Positions 1 through 8,427 of a stretch of DNA of 19,942 bases are shown here, piece after piece. Position 1 is the first letter of the stretch, and every line of letters starts with the position of its first letter. Made by a program: the position numbers and the translations under genes. The notes under the pieces were generated by a model, which was not told the origin of the DNA, searched no databases, and was given only the letters and a program-made list of their open reading frames with translations. Source of the stretch: Paracoccaceae bacterium (GTDB taxonomy: Bacteria; Pseudomonadota; Alphaproteobacteria; Rhodobacterales; Rhodobacteraceae); contig JAAEZW010000006.1 in the NCBI GenBank assembly GCA_018222665.1, positions 1 through 19,942 of the forward strand, read 5' to 3'.

Positions 1-54
1 CACATCGGCCAAATTGCCCGCGTGAAAGATATGTTGATAGGACAGCATCCCTAA
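1..54 (+). CDS. C-terminal end of an unidentified protein (cut by window edge)
   Basis: Frame 1 is open from the first base and reads HIGQIARVKDMLIGQHP before a TAA at 52-54. The composition is protein-like and the stop falls 21 bases before the convergent pyrG stop, a normal gap between converging genes. The fragment is too short to name; a histidine followed by GQI near a C-terminus is seen in DinB-like proteins, but that is only a hint. The start lies outside the window. Confidence 0.4.
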   Translation, partial: HIGQIARVKDMLIGQHP

Positions 55-75
55 GGTGTGCCAGCGATTAGCGCG

Positions 76-1719
76 TTAAACAAGTCTGCTGGTATCTTTG
101 GCGGCGCGGACAAAATCCGCGAACAAGGGGTGTGGTTCAAAAGGTTTGGATTTCAGCTCTGGATGGAATTGAACGCCGATGAACCAAGGATGATCTTCCC
201 ATTCGACAATTTCTGGCAGGCTGCCATCTGGGGACATGCCTGAAAATTTCAGACCCGCTTTTTCCAACTGTTCACGATAGCGGATGTCAACTTCATATCT
301 GTGGCGATGGCGTTCCTCGATTGAGACTGTGCCATAGACTTCTGCAACCTTTGTTCCTTCACCCAGTGACGCGGAATATGCACCCAAACGCATTGTGCCG
401 CCTTTATCATCGGTTACCTTGCGGGCCACTGTGCGGTTTCCTTGGACCCATTCTTTCAAATGGTAAACCACAGGTTCAAACCGTTTTTCGCCCGCTTCGT
501 GATCAAATTCCTCTGATCCCGCATCTTTTAGGCCCGCAACATTACGCGCCGCTTCGATCACGGCCATCTGCATGCCCAAACAAATCCCTAGGTATGGAAT
601 TTTATGTTCGCGCGCAAATGTAGCAGCTTTGATTTTGCCTTCGGTGCCGCGTTCGCCAAATCCGCCTGGTACCAAAATCGCATGGAACCCTTGCAGGTAG
701 GGTGCTGGATCTTCTTTATCGAAAATCTCTGCATCTACCCATTCCACATTCACCTTCACACGGTTTGCCATGCCGCCGTGCGTCAAGGCCTCGGCAATGG
801 ATTTATACGCATCCTCAAGCTGTGTATATTTCCCAACAATGGCAACTTTGACTTCACCTTCTGGGTTGTAAATGCGGTCTGCCACGTCGTTCCAGCGCAT
901 TAAATCGGGTTTTGGGGCAGGGGCAATGCCAAAGGCGTCCAATACGGCCTGATCTAAACCTTCACGGTGATAGGCTAGCGGCGCTTCGTATATAGATTTC
1001 AGGTCCTGAGCTGCAATCACGCTGTCTTTGCGTACATTACAGAATAACGCCAATTTTTCGCGTTCTTTTTCAGGAATTGATCCCTCCGAACGACAAACTA
1101 GAATATCTGGTGCCAAGCCGATTGATCGGAGTTCTTTGACCGAGTGCTGTGTTGGTTTTGTTTTCAACTCGCCTGATGCGTTGATAAACGGCAACAGGGT
1201 AAGGTGCATGAAAATACACTGACCGCGCGGTTTATCTTGTGAAAACTGGCGGATCGCTTCGAAAAATGGCAATCCTTCGATGTCACCAACTGTGCCGCCG
1301 ATTTCACATAGCATGAAATCCACTTCGCCTTCACCTATTGAGATGAAGTCTTTGATCTCATTCGTAACGTGTGGGATCACCTGAATGGTTTTTCCCAAAT
1401 AATCACCACGACGTTCCTTTTCCAATACGTTGGAATAGATACGCCCGGATGAGATCGAGTCGGTGTTACGCGCGGCTACTCCTGTGAAGCGCTCATAGTG
1501 GCCAAGGTCCAAATCTGTTTCCGCGCCATCGTCGGTTACGAAAACTTCGCCGTGTTCAAACGGGCTCATCGTTCCTGGATCAACGTTTAGATAGGGGTCC
1601 AATTTACGAAGACGTACGCTATACCCACGTGCTTGTAACAATGCACCAAGGGCCGCAGAGGCAAGGCCCTTTCCAAGCGAAGACACCACACCACCAGTGA
1701 TAAAAACAAAACGCGCCAT
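76..1719 (-). CDS. pyrG: CTP synthase
   Basis: CTP synthase makes CTP from UTP, ATP and glutamine, the last step of de novo pyrimidine nucleotide synthesis, in the cytoplasm. The 547-residue product has the usual family length. It opens with [18 protein letters not shown], the nucleotide-binding loop of the N-terminal synthetase domain. The C-terminal glutamine amidotransferase domain shows [10 protein letters not shown], the nucleophile Cys380 in LGICLGMQ, and His519/Glu521 in GVQFHPE. The start at 1719 is chosen because the family begins MARF and a GGGAGAG ribosome binding site sits just upstream; the frame stays open 39 codons further but that extension is not protein-like. secG lies upstream in the same direction, about 170 bases away, with an inverted repeat between. 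Confidence 0.97.
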   Translation of the reverse strand: MARFVFITGGVVSSLGKGLASAALGALLQARGYSVRLRKLDPYLNVDPGTMSPFEHGEVFVTDDGAETDLDLGHYERFTGVAARNTDSISSGRIYSNVLEKERRGDYLGKTIQVIPHVTNEIKDFISIGEGEVDFMLCEIGGTVGDIEGLPFFEAIRQFSQDKPRGQCIFMHLTLLPFINASGELKTKPTQHSVKELRSIGLAPDILVCRSEGSIPEKEREKLALFCNVRKDSVIAAQDLKSIYEAPLAYHREGLDQAVLDAFGIAPAPKPDLMRWNDVADRIYNPEGEVKVAIVGKYTQLEDAYKSIAEALTHGGMANRVKVNVEWVDAEIFDKEDPAPYLQGFHAILVPGGFGERGTEGKIKAATFAREHKIPYLGICLGMQMAVIEAARNVAGLKDAGSEEFDHEAGEKRFEPVVYHLKEWVQGNRTVARKVTDDKGGTMRLGAYSASLGEGTKVAEVYGTVSIEERHRHRYEVDIRYREQLEKAGLKFSGMSPDGSLPEIVEWEDHPWFIGVQFHPELKSKPFEPHPLFADFVRAAKDTSRLV

Positions 1720-1808
1720 AGATTGAAACTCTCCCGTAGTGTTGGGCATGGATGCCATCATGAATCGGTCCCATAGGCGCAAAGTGTGCCATGTACCACG
1801 GGACTTAA

Positions 1809-1836
1809 GATATAAAGGATTCGCAAAATTTTGCAA
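1809..1836 (-). promoter_or_regulatory. Possible pyrG promoter
   Basis: On the minus strand a TTGCAA (1831-1836) and a TATATC (1809-1814) are separated by 16 bases, resembling -35 and -10 boxes. They would start transcription about 80 bases before the pyrG ATG. The match is by eye and the -35 box differs from TTGACA, so this is only a candidate. Confidence 0.3.
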
Positions 1837-1839
1837 GCG

Positions 1840-1862
1840 AACCGCAACATTATGTTGCGGTT
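1840..1862 (-). terminator. Inverted repeat after secG, terminator-like
   Basis: AACCGCAACA (1840-1849) pairs perfectly with TGTTGCGGTT (1853-1862) around a three-base loop, 25 bases past the secG stop. The stem is strong but no clear U-tract follows on the minus strand, so it may be a weak or factor-assisted terminator, or an mRNA 3' end stabiliser. It lies directly upstream of the candidate pyrG promoter. Confidence 0.45.
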
Positions 1863-1887
1863 ATATTCCTACCCCCAAGGGATAGTA

Positions 1888-2247
1888 TTAATCAGCACTT
1901 GGTAGAAGTGGGGCCGTTCCATCGCTGCTGGGTGGCAATAATTCATCTACGTTCAGGTCAGGTACACCACCTTCTTGTGCCGCAGGGGCAACGCCCAAAC
2001 GGTCCAATACGGACCCGTCGGATGAATTCTGTGCGGCAATGATCGTCAGTGTGATCGACGTAATGATGAACGCAATCGCCAAGATCCATGTCGCCTTGGA
2101 CATTGCGGTGGCTGCACCACGGCTTGACATAACATTGTCCCCACCACTGCCCATTCCAAGGCCACCGCCCTCTGAACGCTGAAGCAAAACAATTCCTACC
2201 AGCCCCAAGGCTAGCAACAGATGGATGGTGAGTACGACGTTTTCCAT
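1888..2247 (-). CDS. secG: Preprotein translocase subunit SecG
   Basis: SecG is the small inner-membrane subunit of the SecYEG protein export channel and helps the SecA-driven step. The 119-residue product starts MENVVLTIHLLLALGLVGIV, a first membrane segment, followed by LLQRSEGGGLGMG, the polar glycine-rich loop typical of SecG. A second hydrophobic segment (WILAIAFIITSITLTIIA) follows, then a polar, proline-rich tail of about 40 residues that is longer than in E. coli but common in alphaproteobacteria. The start at 2247 is chosen because the family begins one or two residues before the first helix; the 65 codons open upstream are not SecG-like. It is divergent from purA, leaving about 190 bases of shared control region without a gene. 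Confidence 0.93.
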   Translation of the reverse strand: MENVVLTIHLLLALGLVGIVLLQRSEGGGLGMGSGGDNVMSSRGAATAMSKATWILAIAFIITSITLTIIAAQNSSDGSVLDRLGVAPAAQEGGVPDLNVDELLPPSSDGTAPLLPSAD

Positions 2248-2435
2248 TCTACCCCGCAGGTTTTCGACTTGCAGGCGTAGATAGTCATGTTTTGCCCCAT
2301 GAGCAAGGGGAGAATGTGCCAGAAGTGCGAAGTGAATCATATGACTTTTGCCACCTGCGGCAATTTCGTGGTTTCCATGAACAGATTCCCTCTGTATATC
2401 AGCGCGGGTTTGATAGCGCATGAGGAAGGCGAGAC

Positions 2436-3728
2436 ATGGCAAACGTTGTGGTTGTGGGTGCTCAGTGGGGCGATGAAGGCAAGGGCAAAATTGTTGATTG
2501 GCTTAGCGAGCGCGCAGATGTGATCGCGCGTTTCCAAGGGGGCCACAATGCGGGCCACACATTGGTTGTTGATGGCGTGACCTATAAACTGCATGCGTTG
2601 CCCAGTGGTGTTGTCCGTGGCGGCAAATTGTCGGTCATTGGGAATGGCGTTGTTTTGGATCCATGGCATTTGGTCAAAGAGATTGAAACAGTGCGTGCTC
2701 AGGGCGTTGAAATCAGCCCAGCGACATTGATGATTGCGGAAAATACGCCGCTAATCCTGCCCGTTCATGGGGAACTGGATCGCGCACGAGAGGCCCAGAT
2801 CAGCGTTGCAAAAATCGGAACAACAGGCCGTGGCATTGGCCCAGCTTATGAAGATAAAGTTGGCCGTCGTGCTATTCGCGTGGCGGATTTGGCAGATCCC
2901 GCAACGCTTGAGGCGCGTGTTGATCGCCTGCTGCTGCACCACAACACATTGCGCCGTGGCTTGGGCATGGAAGAAGTGGACCGTGCGGGTTTGATCGCAC
3001 AGCTGAAGGAAATTGCACCGGAAATTTTGAAATACGCAGCGCCTGTTTGGAAAGTGCTGAACGAAAAACGCAAAGCCGGAAAACGTATTCTGTTCGAAGG
3101 GGCGCAAGGCGCACTTTTGGATATTGATTTTGGTACTTACCCGTTTGTGACCTCGTCCAATGTTTTGGCAGGTCAGGCCTCAGCGGGGACAGGCATTGGG
3201 CCAAACTCAATTGATTTCGTACTTGGGATCGTTAAGGCCTACACAACCCGCGTAGGCGAGGGGCCTTTTCCGACAGAATTATTTGATGCTGATGGTCAGC
3301 GTTTGGGTGAACGCGGCCATGAATTTGGAACCACGACAGGGCGTAAACGTCGTTGTGGTTGGTTTGATGCGGTTTTGGTCCGTCAAACCTGTGCAACATC
3401 GGGTGTTACAGGAATTTCATTGACCAAATTGGATGTTCTGGACGGATTTGAAACCCTAAAAATTTGTGTCGGATACGAATTGGACGACGAACAGTTGGAG
3501 TATTTGCCCACTGCTGCCGACCAACAAGCACGCTGCACCCCGATTTACGAAGAAATGCAAGGTTGGAGCGAAAGCACCGAGGGCGCCAAAAGCTGGAACG
3601 ATTTGCCTGCGAATGCGATCAAATACGTGAAACGCATTGAAGAGTTGATTGAATGCCCTGTCGCGCTACTCTCTACTTCACCCAAGCGTGAAGACACGAT
3701 TTTGGTCACCGATCCATTTCAGGACTAA
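2436..3728 (+). CDS. purA: Adenylosuccinate synthetase
   Basis: PurA joins IMP and aspartate using GTP to form adenylosuccinate, the first committed step from IMP to AMP. The 430-residue length is normal. The N-terminus [18 protein letters not shown] carries the GDEGKGK loop with catalytic Asp13, and catalytic His41 lies in GGHNAGHT. Later family stretches include [14 protein letters not shown] and the GTP-site region around [11 protein letters not shown]. An AGGAAGG ribosome binding site ends about 8 bases before the ATG. The DUF2842 gene starts two bases after the stop, so the two are probably cotranscribed. Confidence 0.97.
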   Translation: MANVVVVGAQWGDEGKGKIVDWLSERADVIARFQGGHNAGHTLVVDGVTYKLHALPSGVVRGGKLSVIGNGVVLDPWHLVKEIETVRAQGVEISPATLMIAENTPLILPVHGELDRAREAQISVAKIGTTGRGIGPAYEDKVGRRAIRVADLADPATLEARVDRLLLHHNTLRRGLGMEEVDRAGLIAQLKEIAPEILKYAAPVWKVLNEKRKAGKRILFEGAQGALLDIDFGTYPFVTSSNVLAGQASAGTGIGPNSIDFVLGIVKAYTTRVGEGPFPTELFDADGQRLGERGHEFGTTTGRKRRCGWFDAVLVRQTCATSGVTGISLTKLDVLDGFETLKICVGYELDDEQLEYLPTAADQQARCTPIYEEMQGWSESTEGAKSWNDLPANAIKYVKRIEELIECPVALLSTSPKREDTILVTDPFQD

Positions 3729-3730
3729 AC

Positions 3731-3946
3731 ATGCTAAGCTACAAAGCACGTCGCAGATTATCGTTGTTGATCCTATTGGTGGGATTACCACTGTATATCG
3801 TCGTGGCAGTGAATGTGATTGCCTTGTTTGACAGACCTTCGATCTTGGTCGAAGTGCTTGTCTATGTGTCACTTGGCGTGCTTTGGGCGTTTCCGTTTAA
3901 GTATGTGTTCCGCGGCGTGGGTCAGGCAGATCCTGACCAAGATTAA
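3731..3946 (+). CDS. DUF2842 family small membrane protein
   Basis: This 71-residue protein has a basic N-terminus (MLSYKARRRL), two hydrophobic segments at about residues 11-32 and 39-57, and a short acidic tail ending DPDQD. This matches the DUF2842 family of alphaproteobacterial two-helix membrane proteins, whose function is unknown. It starts two bases after the purA stop, so it is likely translated by coupling; no separate ribosome binding site is evident beyond the end of purA. It ends three bases before the convergent betI stop. Confidence 0.8.
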   Translation: MLSYKARRRLSLLILLVGLPLYIVVAVNVIALFDRPSILVEVLVYVSLGVLWAFPFKYVFRGVGQADPDQD

Positions 3947-3949
3947 TTC

Positions 3950-4546
3950 CTAGTTTGAACCTCCAACTTCGGCGGACAGCACCAATTCAATAAGGGCGCC
4001 TGCCTCTTGCCGTGCGTGGCGGGGGTCAATGCCCCGATCTGCTTGCGCAACGCTTAGCCAAACACCATCCAAATATGACTGCAAAATGCGTCGCATGGTT
4101 TCGCGGAATGGGGCAGGAACCAGAGGGGCAAGTTCCGCGCGGAAATGTGATTTTACCCTCGATTGGTTGATCCGATGTAACCGCTCTAGATGCGCAGAGT
4201 AGGGAGCCGCAGACCAGAATTGCACCCAAAAACTGCAATGTTGAGGTGTGAAAAATCTGGGGTCAAAATGCGCATCAAAAATCGCCCGCAGTCGGTCCTT
4301 GGGATCTAGTGCGACGTCCAGGTATTGTTTGTGCGTCGCCCCCAAAATGCGCAGCAAGTGTCGCATCGTTTCAAACATCAGTTGGTCTTTGGACCCGAAA
4401 TAGTAATTGATGCTGGCCGCCGTTGCGCCAATTTCGGCCGCGATTTCGGACATCGTGACGGCGTGAAATCCCCGTTTGTGTGTTGCTTCAAGTGCTGCAA
4501 CTATGAACTCTTCATGCCTGATATCGCGAATTTTTTTTCTAGTCAT
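3950..4546 (-). CDS. betI: TetR-family transcriptional repressor BetI
   Basis: BetI represses choline-to-betaine genes and is relieved by choline. The 198-residue product has the expected size and an N-terminal TetR helix-turn-helix at about residues 30-57, including VTMSEIAAEIGATAASINYYFGSK, which closely matches BetI proteins. The C-terminal ligand domain includes FWVQFWSAA and LDGVWL, also BetI-like. It is divergent from betB-betA, which supports the assignment and suggests it controls both sides of the 278-base gap. No clear ribosome binding site precedes the ATG. In many bacteria betI is the first gene of the bet operon; here it is separated and reversed. Confidence 0.92.
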   Translation of the reverse strand: MTRKKIRDIRHEEFIVAALEATHKRGFHAVTMSEIAAEIGATAASINYYFGSKDQLMFETMRHLLRILGATHKQYLDVALDPKDRLRAIFDAHFDPRFFTPQHCSFWVQFWSAAPYSAHLERLHRINQSRVKSHFRAELAPLVPAPFRETMRRILQSYLDGVWLSVAQADRGIDPRHARQEAGALIELVLSAEVGGSN

Positions 4547-4824
4547 GGATTCATGTTATCATAATTTAAATTGCAATAGCAAAATTTAAATAATGATATC
4601 AAAATTAAATGATCATTTAAAAAATGATTTTACTTTTTAATCATATTGTTCGAACATTACAAACAAAGGCGTGATTCCACGATTGTGTCCGTTCTGCGCG
4701 GAACAGCTAAATTGTGAATGAGCGTCGTGGCAGTGTCGGTTTTGTGGTGGCAATAGCGGGGCAGCCTTGTCAGCATGTGGGATGTCAACTGGCCCAAAGT
4801 GCGCAATGCAAAAGGAAAGACAAA
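4547..4824. promoter_or_regulatory. AT-rich divergent control region between betI and betB
   Basis: The 278 bases between the betI and betB starts hold no credible gene. The first ~90 bases next to betI are strikingly AT-rich, with repeated ATTTAAAT and ATGAT words and the palindrome listed separately. The betB side is ordinary in composition and ends with an AAAGGAAAG ribosome binding site. Promoters for both directions must lie here, but no convincing -35/-10 pair was fixed by eye. Confidence 0.6.
4605..4620. promoter_or_regulatory. Perfect 16-bp palindrome, candidate BetI operator
   Basis: TTAAATGATCATTTAA is a perfect palindrome 59 bases upstream of the betI ATG and 205 bases upstream of the betB ATG. 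TetR-family repressors bind palindromes of about this length between divergent genes, and nothing else in the gap is as symmetric. The assignment to BetI is inferred from position only. Confidence 0.5.
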
Positions 4825-6276
4825 ATGCAAATTCAACCCGTCGCAAGTCACTTTATCAATGGTGAATATGTCGAAGATACGCGTGGGACGCCCATCGATA
4901 TTGTTTATCCCGCTACAGGTGAAATTATCGGACGTGTCTATGGGGCGACAGAGGCTGTGATTGAACTGGCGATCACATCAGCGAAGCACGCGCAAAAAGA
5001 ATGGGCAAAAACCTCGGGAACGGAACGTGGTCGCATCTTGCGCCGTGCCGCTGATATCATTCGCGAGCGTAACCGTGATCTGTCGATTTTAGAGACATAT
5101 GACACGGGCAAACCATTATCAGAAACGCTATATGTGGATGCTACTAGTGCTGCAGATGCTTTAGAATATTTTGGCGGATTGGCTGGGTCGCTAACAGGTG
5201 AACACATCCCGATGGGCGAAAACTGGGCTTATACAATCCGCGAGCCATTGGGGCTCTGCGTTGGGATTGGGGCATGGAACTACCCGACACAAATTTCGTG
5301 CTGGAAGGGTGCGCCTGCGCTTGCATGCGGAAATGCCATGATCTTTAAACCATCAGAGACAACACCACTCTGTGCGTTAAAGGTTGCGGAAATCTTGATC
5401 GAGGCGGGGTTGCCCAAAGGTCTATACAACGTGATCCAAGGCTTGGGGGACGTTGGTGCGAAATTGGTCAGCGATACCCGCGTGGACAAAGTGTCCTTAA
5501 CAGGGTCCGTCCCCACAGGTCGCAAGGTTTACGCAGCCGCGGCTGAGGGTATCAAGCATGTGACTATGGAATTAGGCGGGAAATCTCCGCTGATCATTTT
5601 TGATGATGCAAATATTGAAAACGCAGTGGGCGGGGCGATTTTGGGGAATTTCTATTCCTCAGGGCAGGTTTGTTCAAACGGGACACGTGTTTTTGTGCAT
5701 GAGGCGATCAAAGAAAAATTCCTAGAGCGATTAAGCGCGCGTTTGCGCGAAGCGATCATTGGTGATCCGCTGGATGAGGCCACAAATTTCGGGCCAATGG
5801 TCAGTGAACGTCAGATGAAAATTGTACAAGATTATATTGAGATCGGAAAATCCGAAGGCGCGCGCCTGATTTGTGGCGGGGGACGTTTGGATCGCGACGG
5901 ATTTTACCTTGAACCGACGGTCTTTGCAGACGTGCGTGATGAAATGACCATTGCACGCGAAGAAATCTTTGGTCCCGTGATGGCGGTGTTGGATTTTACG
6001 GATGAAACAGATGTGATCGCGCGGGCAAACGATACTGAGTTTGGCTTGTCCGCAGGTGTGTTCACAAATGATTTGTCACGCGCACATCGTGTGATTGCGG
6101 AATTTGAGGCGGGGAGCTGTTTTATCAATTCCTACAACGATGCCCCTGTTGAGGCGCCTTTTGGCGGAGCCAAGTTGTCAGGTGTAGGCCGTGAAAATTC
6201 AAAAGCAGCGGTGGAGCATTATTCGCAAATGAAATCCGTTTTTGTCCGTATGGGAGATGTTGAGGCGCCATTCTAG
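4825..6276 (+). CDS. betB: Betaine aldehyde dehydrogenase
   Basis: BetB oxidises betaine aldehyde to glycine betaine with NAD(P)+, the second step of osmoprotectant synthesis from choline. The 483-residue product has the family length and starts [16 protein letters not shown]. Visible aldehyde dehydrogenase residues are Asn152 in GAWNYPTQ, Lys175 in FKPSE, the general base Glu249 in ELGGKSP and the nucleophile Cys283 in [11 protein letters not shown]. The [20 protein letters not shown] stretch is typical of BetB rather than of other aldehyde dehydrogenases. The ATG at 4825 has AAAGGAAAG upstream; the frame is open 37 codons earlier but that part is unlike the family. The TAG stop lies inside the left arm of the inverted repeat in front of betA. 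Confidence 0.95.
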   Translation: MQIQPVASHFINGEYVEDTRGTPIDIVYPATGEIIGRVYGATEAVIELAITSAKHAQKEWAKTSGTERGRILRRAADIIRERNRDLSILETYDTGKPLSETLYVDATSAADALEYFGGLAGSLTGEHIPMGENWAYTIREPLGLCVGIGAWNYPTQISCWKGAPALACGNAMIFKPSETTPLCALKVAEILIEAGLPKGLYNVIQGLGDVGAKLVSDTRVDKVSLTGSVPTGRKVYAAAAEGIKHVTMELGGKSPLIIFDDANIENAVGGAILGNFYSSGQVCSNGTRVFVHEAIKEKFLERLSARLREAIIGDPLDEATNFGPMVSERQMKIVQDYIEIGKSEGARLICGGGRLDRDGFYLEPTVFADVRDEMTIAREEIFGPVMAVLDFTDETDVIARANDTEFGLSAGVFTNDLSRAHRVIAEFEAGSCFINSYNDAPVEAPFGGAKLSGVGRENSKAAVEHYSQMKSVFVRMGDVEAPF

Positions 6277-6323
6277 GTCCATTGGACTGCCGCCCACCCA
6301 CCCCGTCGCTCCAATGGACCTAG
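6273..6323 (+). promoter_or_regulatory. betB-betA intercistronic hairpin touching the betA ribosome binding site
   Basis: CTAGGTCCATTGGA (6273-6286) is the exact reverse complement of TCCAATGGACCTAG (6310-6323), giving a 14-bp stem around a 23-base C-rich loop. The left arm contains the betB stop codon. The right arm ends inside the AGGAGG ribosome binding site of betA (6322-6327), so the folded form would partly hide it. No U-tract follows, so it is not an ordinary terminator. It may tune betA translation, protect or cut the message, or be a small dispersed repeat. Confidence 0.7.
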
Positions 6324-6332
6324 GAGGAAAGC

Positions 6333-7991
6333 ATGCAAGCAGATTACGTGATCGTCGGTGCGGGAAGCGCCGGATGTGCTATGGCCTATCGGTTAAGCGA
6401 GGCGGGCCACAGTGTGATCGTAATTGAATTCGGTGGCACTGATGCAGGCCCCCTAATTCAAATGCCGGGTGCCTTAAGTTATCCAATGAATATGCCGCGG
6501 TATGATTGGGGGTATTGGTCCGAGCCAGAACCCTATTTGGGGGGGCGCCAGTTGGCCTGCCCAAGGGGTAAGGTGATTGGTGGATCATCCAGTATTAATG
6601 GCATGGTCTACGTGCGCGGGCATGCGCGCGATTTTGATACGTGGTCGGAAATGGGTGCGCATGGTTGGTCTTATGCCGATGTGCTTCCCTATTATTTACG
6701 CCAAGAAAGCTGGACATCTGCGGGACATGGCGGTGATCCCGAATGGCGTGGGAAAAACGGCCCACTGCATGTGACACGGGGCAAGCGTGACAATCCGTTG
6801 GTTACAGCCTTTGTCGAGGCGGGTGTACAAGCGGGGTACGAAGCAACCGCAGATTATAACGGGCAAAAGCAAGAGGGCTTTGGCCCTATGGAGCAGACCA
6901 CCCACAACGGGGAACGATGGTCCGCGGCCAAGGCTTATCTGCGCCCAGCACTGAAAACGGGCCGCGTGAAGTTGATAAAAGGACTGGCAGAAAAAATTGA
7001 AATCACAGAGGGCCGCGCACATGGGGTCCGTGCCCGCATTAAGGGTGCGAGCCAAGTCATTTCTGCCAATGTGGAAGTGATTATTGCGGCCTCGGCGATT
7101 AATTCACCCAAACTCTTGATGCTGTCGGGCATTGGTGATGCAGATCATCTGCAAGCGCACGGCATACCTGTTGTGGCCGATCGCAAAGGGGTTGGGCAAA
7201 ATCTTCAGGACCATTTGGAGCTATATATTCAAATGGCGGCCAGCCAGCCTGTGTCGCTCTACAAATATTGGAACCTATTTGGCAAGGCTTGGGTCGGCCT
7301 GCAGTGGTTGCTGAATAAATCAGGCCCAGGTGCGTCAAACCAATTTGAAAGTGCTGCCTTCATAAGATCACGCGCAGGTGTCGAATACCCAGACATTCAA
7401 TATCATTTCCTACCGATAGCTGTGCGATATGATGGACAAGCCGCGGCCGAGGGACACGGGTTTCAGGCGCACGTTGGTCCCATGCGAAGCCCATCACGCG
7501 GGAGTGTAACCCTGCGATCCTCAGATCCCGCAGAGGCCCCGAAAATTTTGTTCAATTACATGTCCCATGAAAAAGACTGGGAAGATTTCCGCAGGTGCAT
7601 CCGTTTAACTCGCGAAATTTTCGCGCAAGAGGCATTTGCCCCATTCGTGCGTCATGAAATTCAACCAGGCGCAGATGTCCAAAGCGATGACGCGTTAAAT
7701 GCGTTTATCAAGGATCATGTGGAAAGCGCCTATCACCCCTGTGGTACCTGTAAAATGGGTGACGCGACTGATCCAATGGCCGTGGTTGACCCTGAATGTC
7801 GTGTGATTGGGGTTTCTGGTCTGCGTGTTGCAGATAGCAGTATTTTTCCACAGATCACTAACGGCAATTTGAATGGTCCGTCGATTATGGTGGGCGAAAA
7901 GGCATCAGACCACATTTTGGGGCGTGCACCGCTGCCTGCATCGAACCAAGAACCGTGGATCCACCCAAATTGGGAAGCACACCAACGCTAA
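6333..7991 (+). CDS. betA: Choline dehydrogenase
   Basis: BetA is a membrane-associated FAD enzyme of the GMC oxidoreductase family that oxidises choline to betaine aldehyde. The 552-residue length is normal. The N-terminal FAD-binding motif is GAGSAG at residues 9-14; the GMC signature appears as [19 protein letters not shown]; the catalytic histidine is His468 in [10 protein letters not shown], and the active-site asparagine lies in NGNLNGPS near residue 514. An AGGAGG ribosome binding site ends five bases before the ATG. It follows betB by 56 bases and is surely in the same operon. No choline transporter or betC sulfatase gene is present nearby. Confidence 0.95.
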   Translation: MQADYVIVGAGSAGCAMAYRLSEAGHSVIVIEFGGTDAGPLIQMPGALSYPMNMPRYDWGYWSEPEPYLGGRQLACPRGKVIGGSSSINGMVYVRGHARDFDTWSEMGAHGWSYADVLPYYLRQESWTSAGHGGDPEWRGKNGPLHVTRGKRDNPLVTAFVEAGVQAGYEATADYNGQKQEGFGPMEQTTHNGERWSAAKAYLRPALKTGRVKLIKGLAEKIEITEGRAHGVRARIKGASQVISANVEVIIAASAINSPKLLMLSGIGDADHLQAHGIPVVADRKGVGQNLQDHLELYIQMAASQPVSLYKYWNLFGKAWVGLQWLLNKSGPGASNQFESAAFIRSRAGVEYPDIQYHFLPIAVRYDGQAAAEGHGFQAHVGPMRSPSRGSVTLRSSDPAEAPKILFNYMSHEKDWEDFRRCIRLTREIFAQEAFAPFVRHEIQPGADVQSDDALNAFIKDHVESAYHPCGTCKMGDATDPMAVVDPECRVIGVSGLRVADSSIFPQITNGNLNGPSIMVGEKASDHILGRAPLPASNQEPWIHPNWEAHQR

Positions 7992-8006
7992 AAAACAAAA
8001 CGTGTT

Positions 8007-8022
8007 TCCCCTTTAGAGGGGA
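8007..8022 (+). terminator. Weak hairpin after betA
   Basis: TCCCCT (8007-8012) pairs with AGGGGA (8017-8022) around a four-base loop, 15 bases after the betA stop. Only three T residues follow, so it is a poor intrinsic terminator. It is the best candidate for the end of the betBA message in the 148-base gap before the next gene. Confidence 0.35.
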
Positions 8023-8139
8023 TTTGGGCCACCAAAACCCCGCATTTTTCCCTGATTTGGTCGGGTTTTCCATGTTGCATTAATAAAATGCCGCGTTTGC
8101 AAAATTGTTCTCTAAACTTTCCAGTCTGATTTTGTTAGT

Positions 8140-8427
8140 GTGCTTACCGAAGGTCAAGTTTGGGACTTTGAAAGAGTGATACAGGTTGAACAATCCAATG
8201 TTTATCGGCTCTCTGCGCATGCAGAGCGTCATTGTGTTGCTGACGAAGTCAGCTATTTGGAACGTTTGGTCCATGCGCGAAAACTGCTTATTGAGCAGCG
8301 CAGGGATATGCGTCGCGAATTGGAGCGTTGCCAGAAGTCCATCGAGCAACTGGGTGATGCGATTAATCTATTGGATGCGATTTTGAACGACGAAGCGCAG
8401 CTTAACGAACCCGATAGGGAAGCATAG
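8140..8427 (+). CDS. Small hypothetical coiled-coil protein
   Basis: I do not recognise this 95-residue protein. It has no signal peptide or membrane segment; residues about 35-85 are charged and heptad-like (VSYLERLVHARKLLIEQRRDMRRELERC, then KSIEQLGDAINLLDAIL), predicting one long helix or a coiled coil. The start is a GTG at 8140; a stop in the same frame 27 bases upstream leaves no ATG or TTG alternative before it. No good ribosome binding site is seen. Its last 26 bases overlap the convergent end of the ScfR regulator gene. A TTTGCAAA word sits 36 bases before the start. Confidence 0.6.
   Translation: MLTEGQVWDFERVIQVEQSNVYRLSAHAERHCVADEVSYLERLVHARKLLIEQRRDMRRELERCQKSIEQLGDAINLLDAILNDEAQLNEPDREA

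Noticed and set aside
1823..1834. A 12-bp palindrome GCAAAATTTTGC upstream of pyrG, similar to the pcc operator words
   Set aside because: It lacks the intact TTTGCAAA core, stands alone, and nothing links pyrG to short-chain acyl-CoA control; it overlaps the candidate pyrG promoter and is probably chance.
1720..1836. N-terminal extension of pyrG by 39 codons
   Set aside because: The extension is not protein-like, the family starts at MARF, and a ribosome binding site precedes that ATG.
4714..4824. N-terminal extension of betB by 37 codons
   Set aside because: It is cysteine-rich and unlike any BetB, and a clear ribosome binding site precedes the ATG at 4825.
6696..7055. Long antisense reading frames inside betA, and similar ones inside purA, pccB and pccA
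   Set aside because: They are shadows of strongly recognised enzymes, with odd residue composition and no ribosome binding sites.
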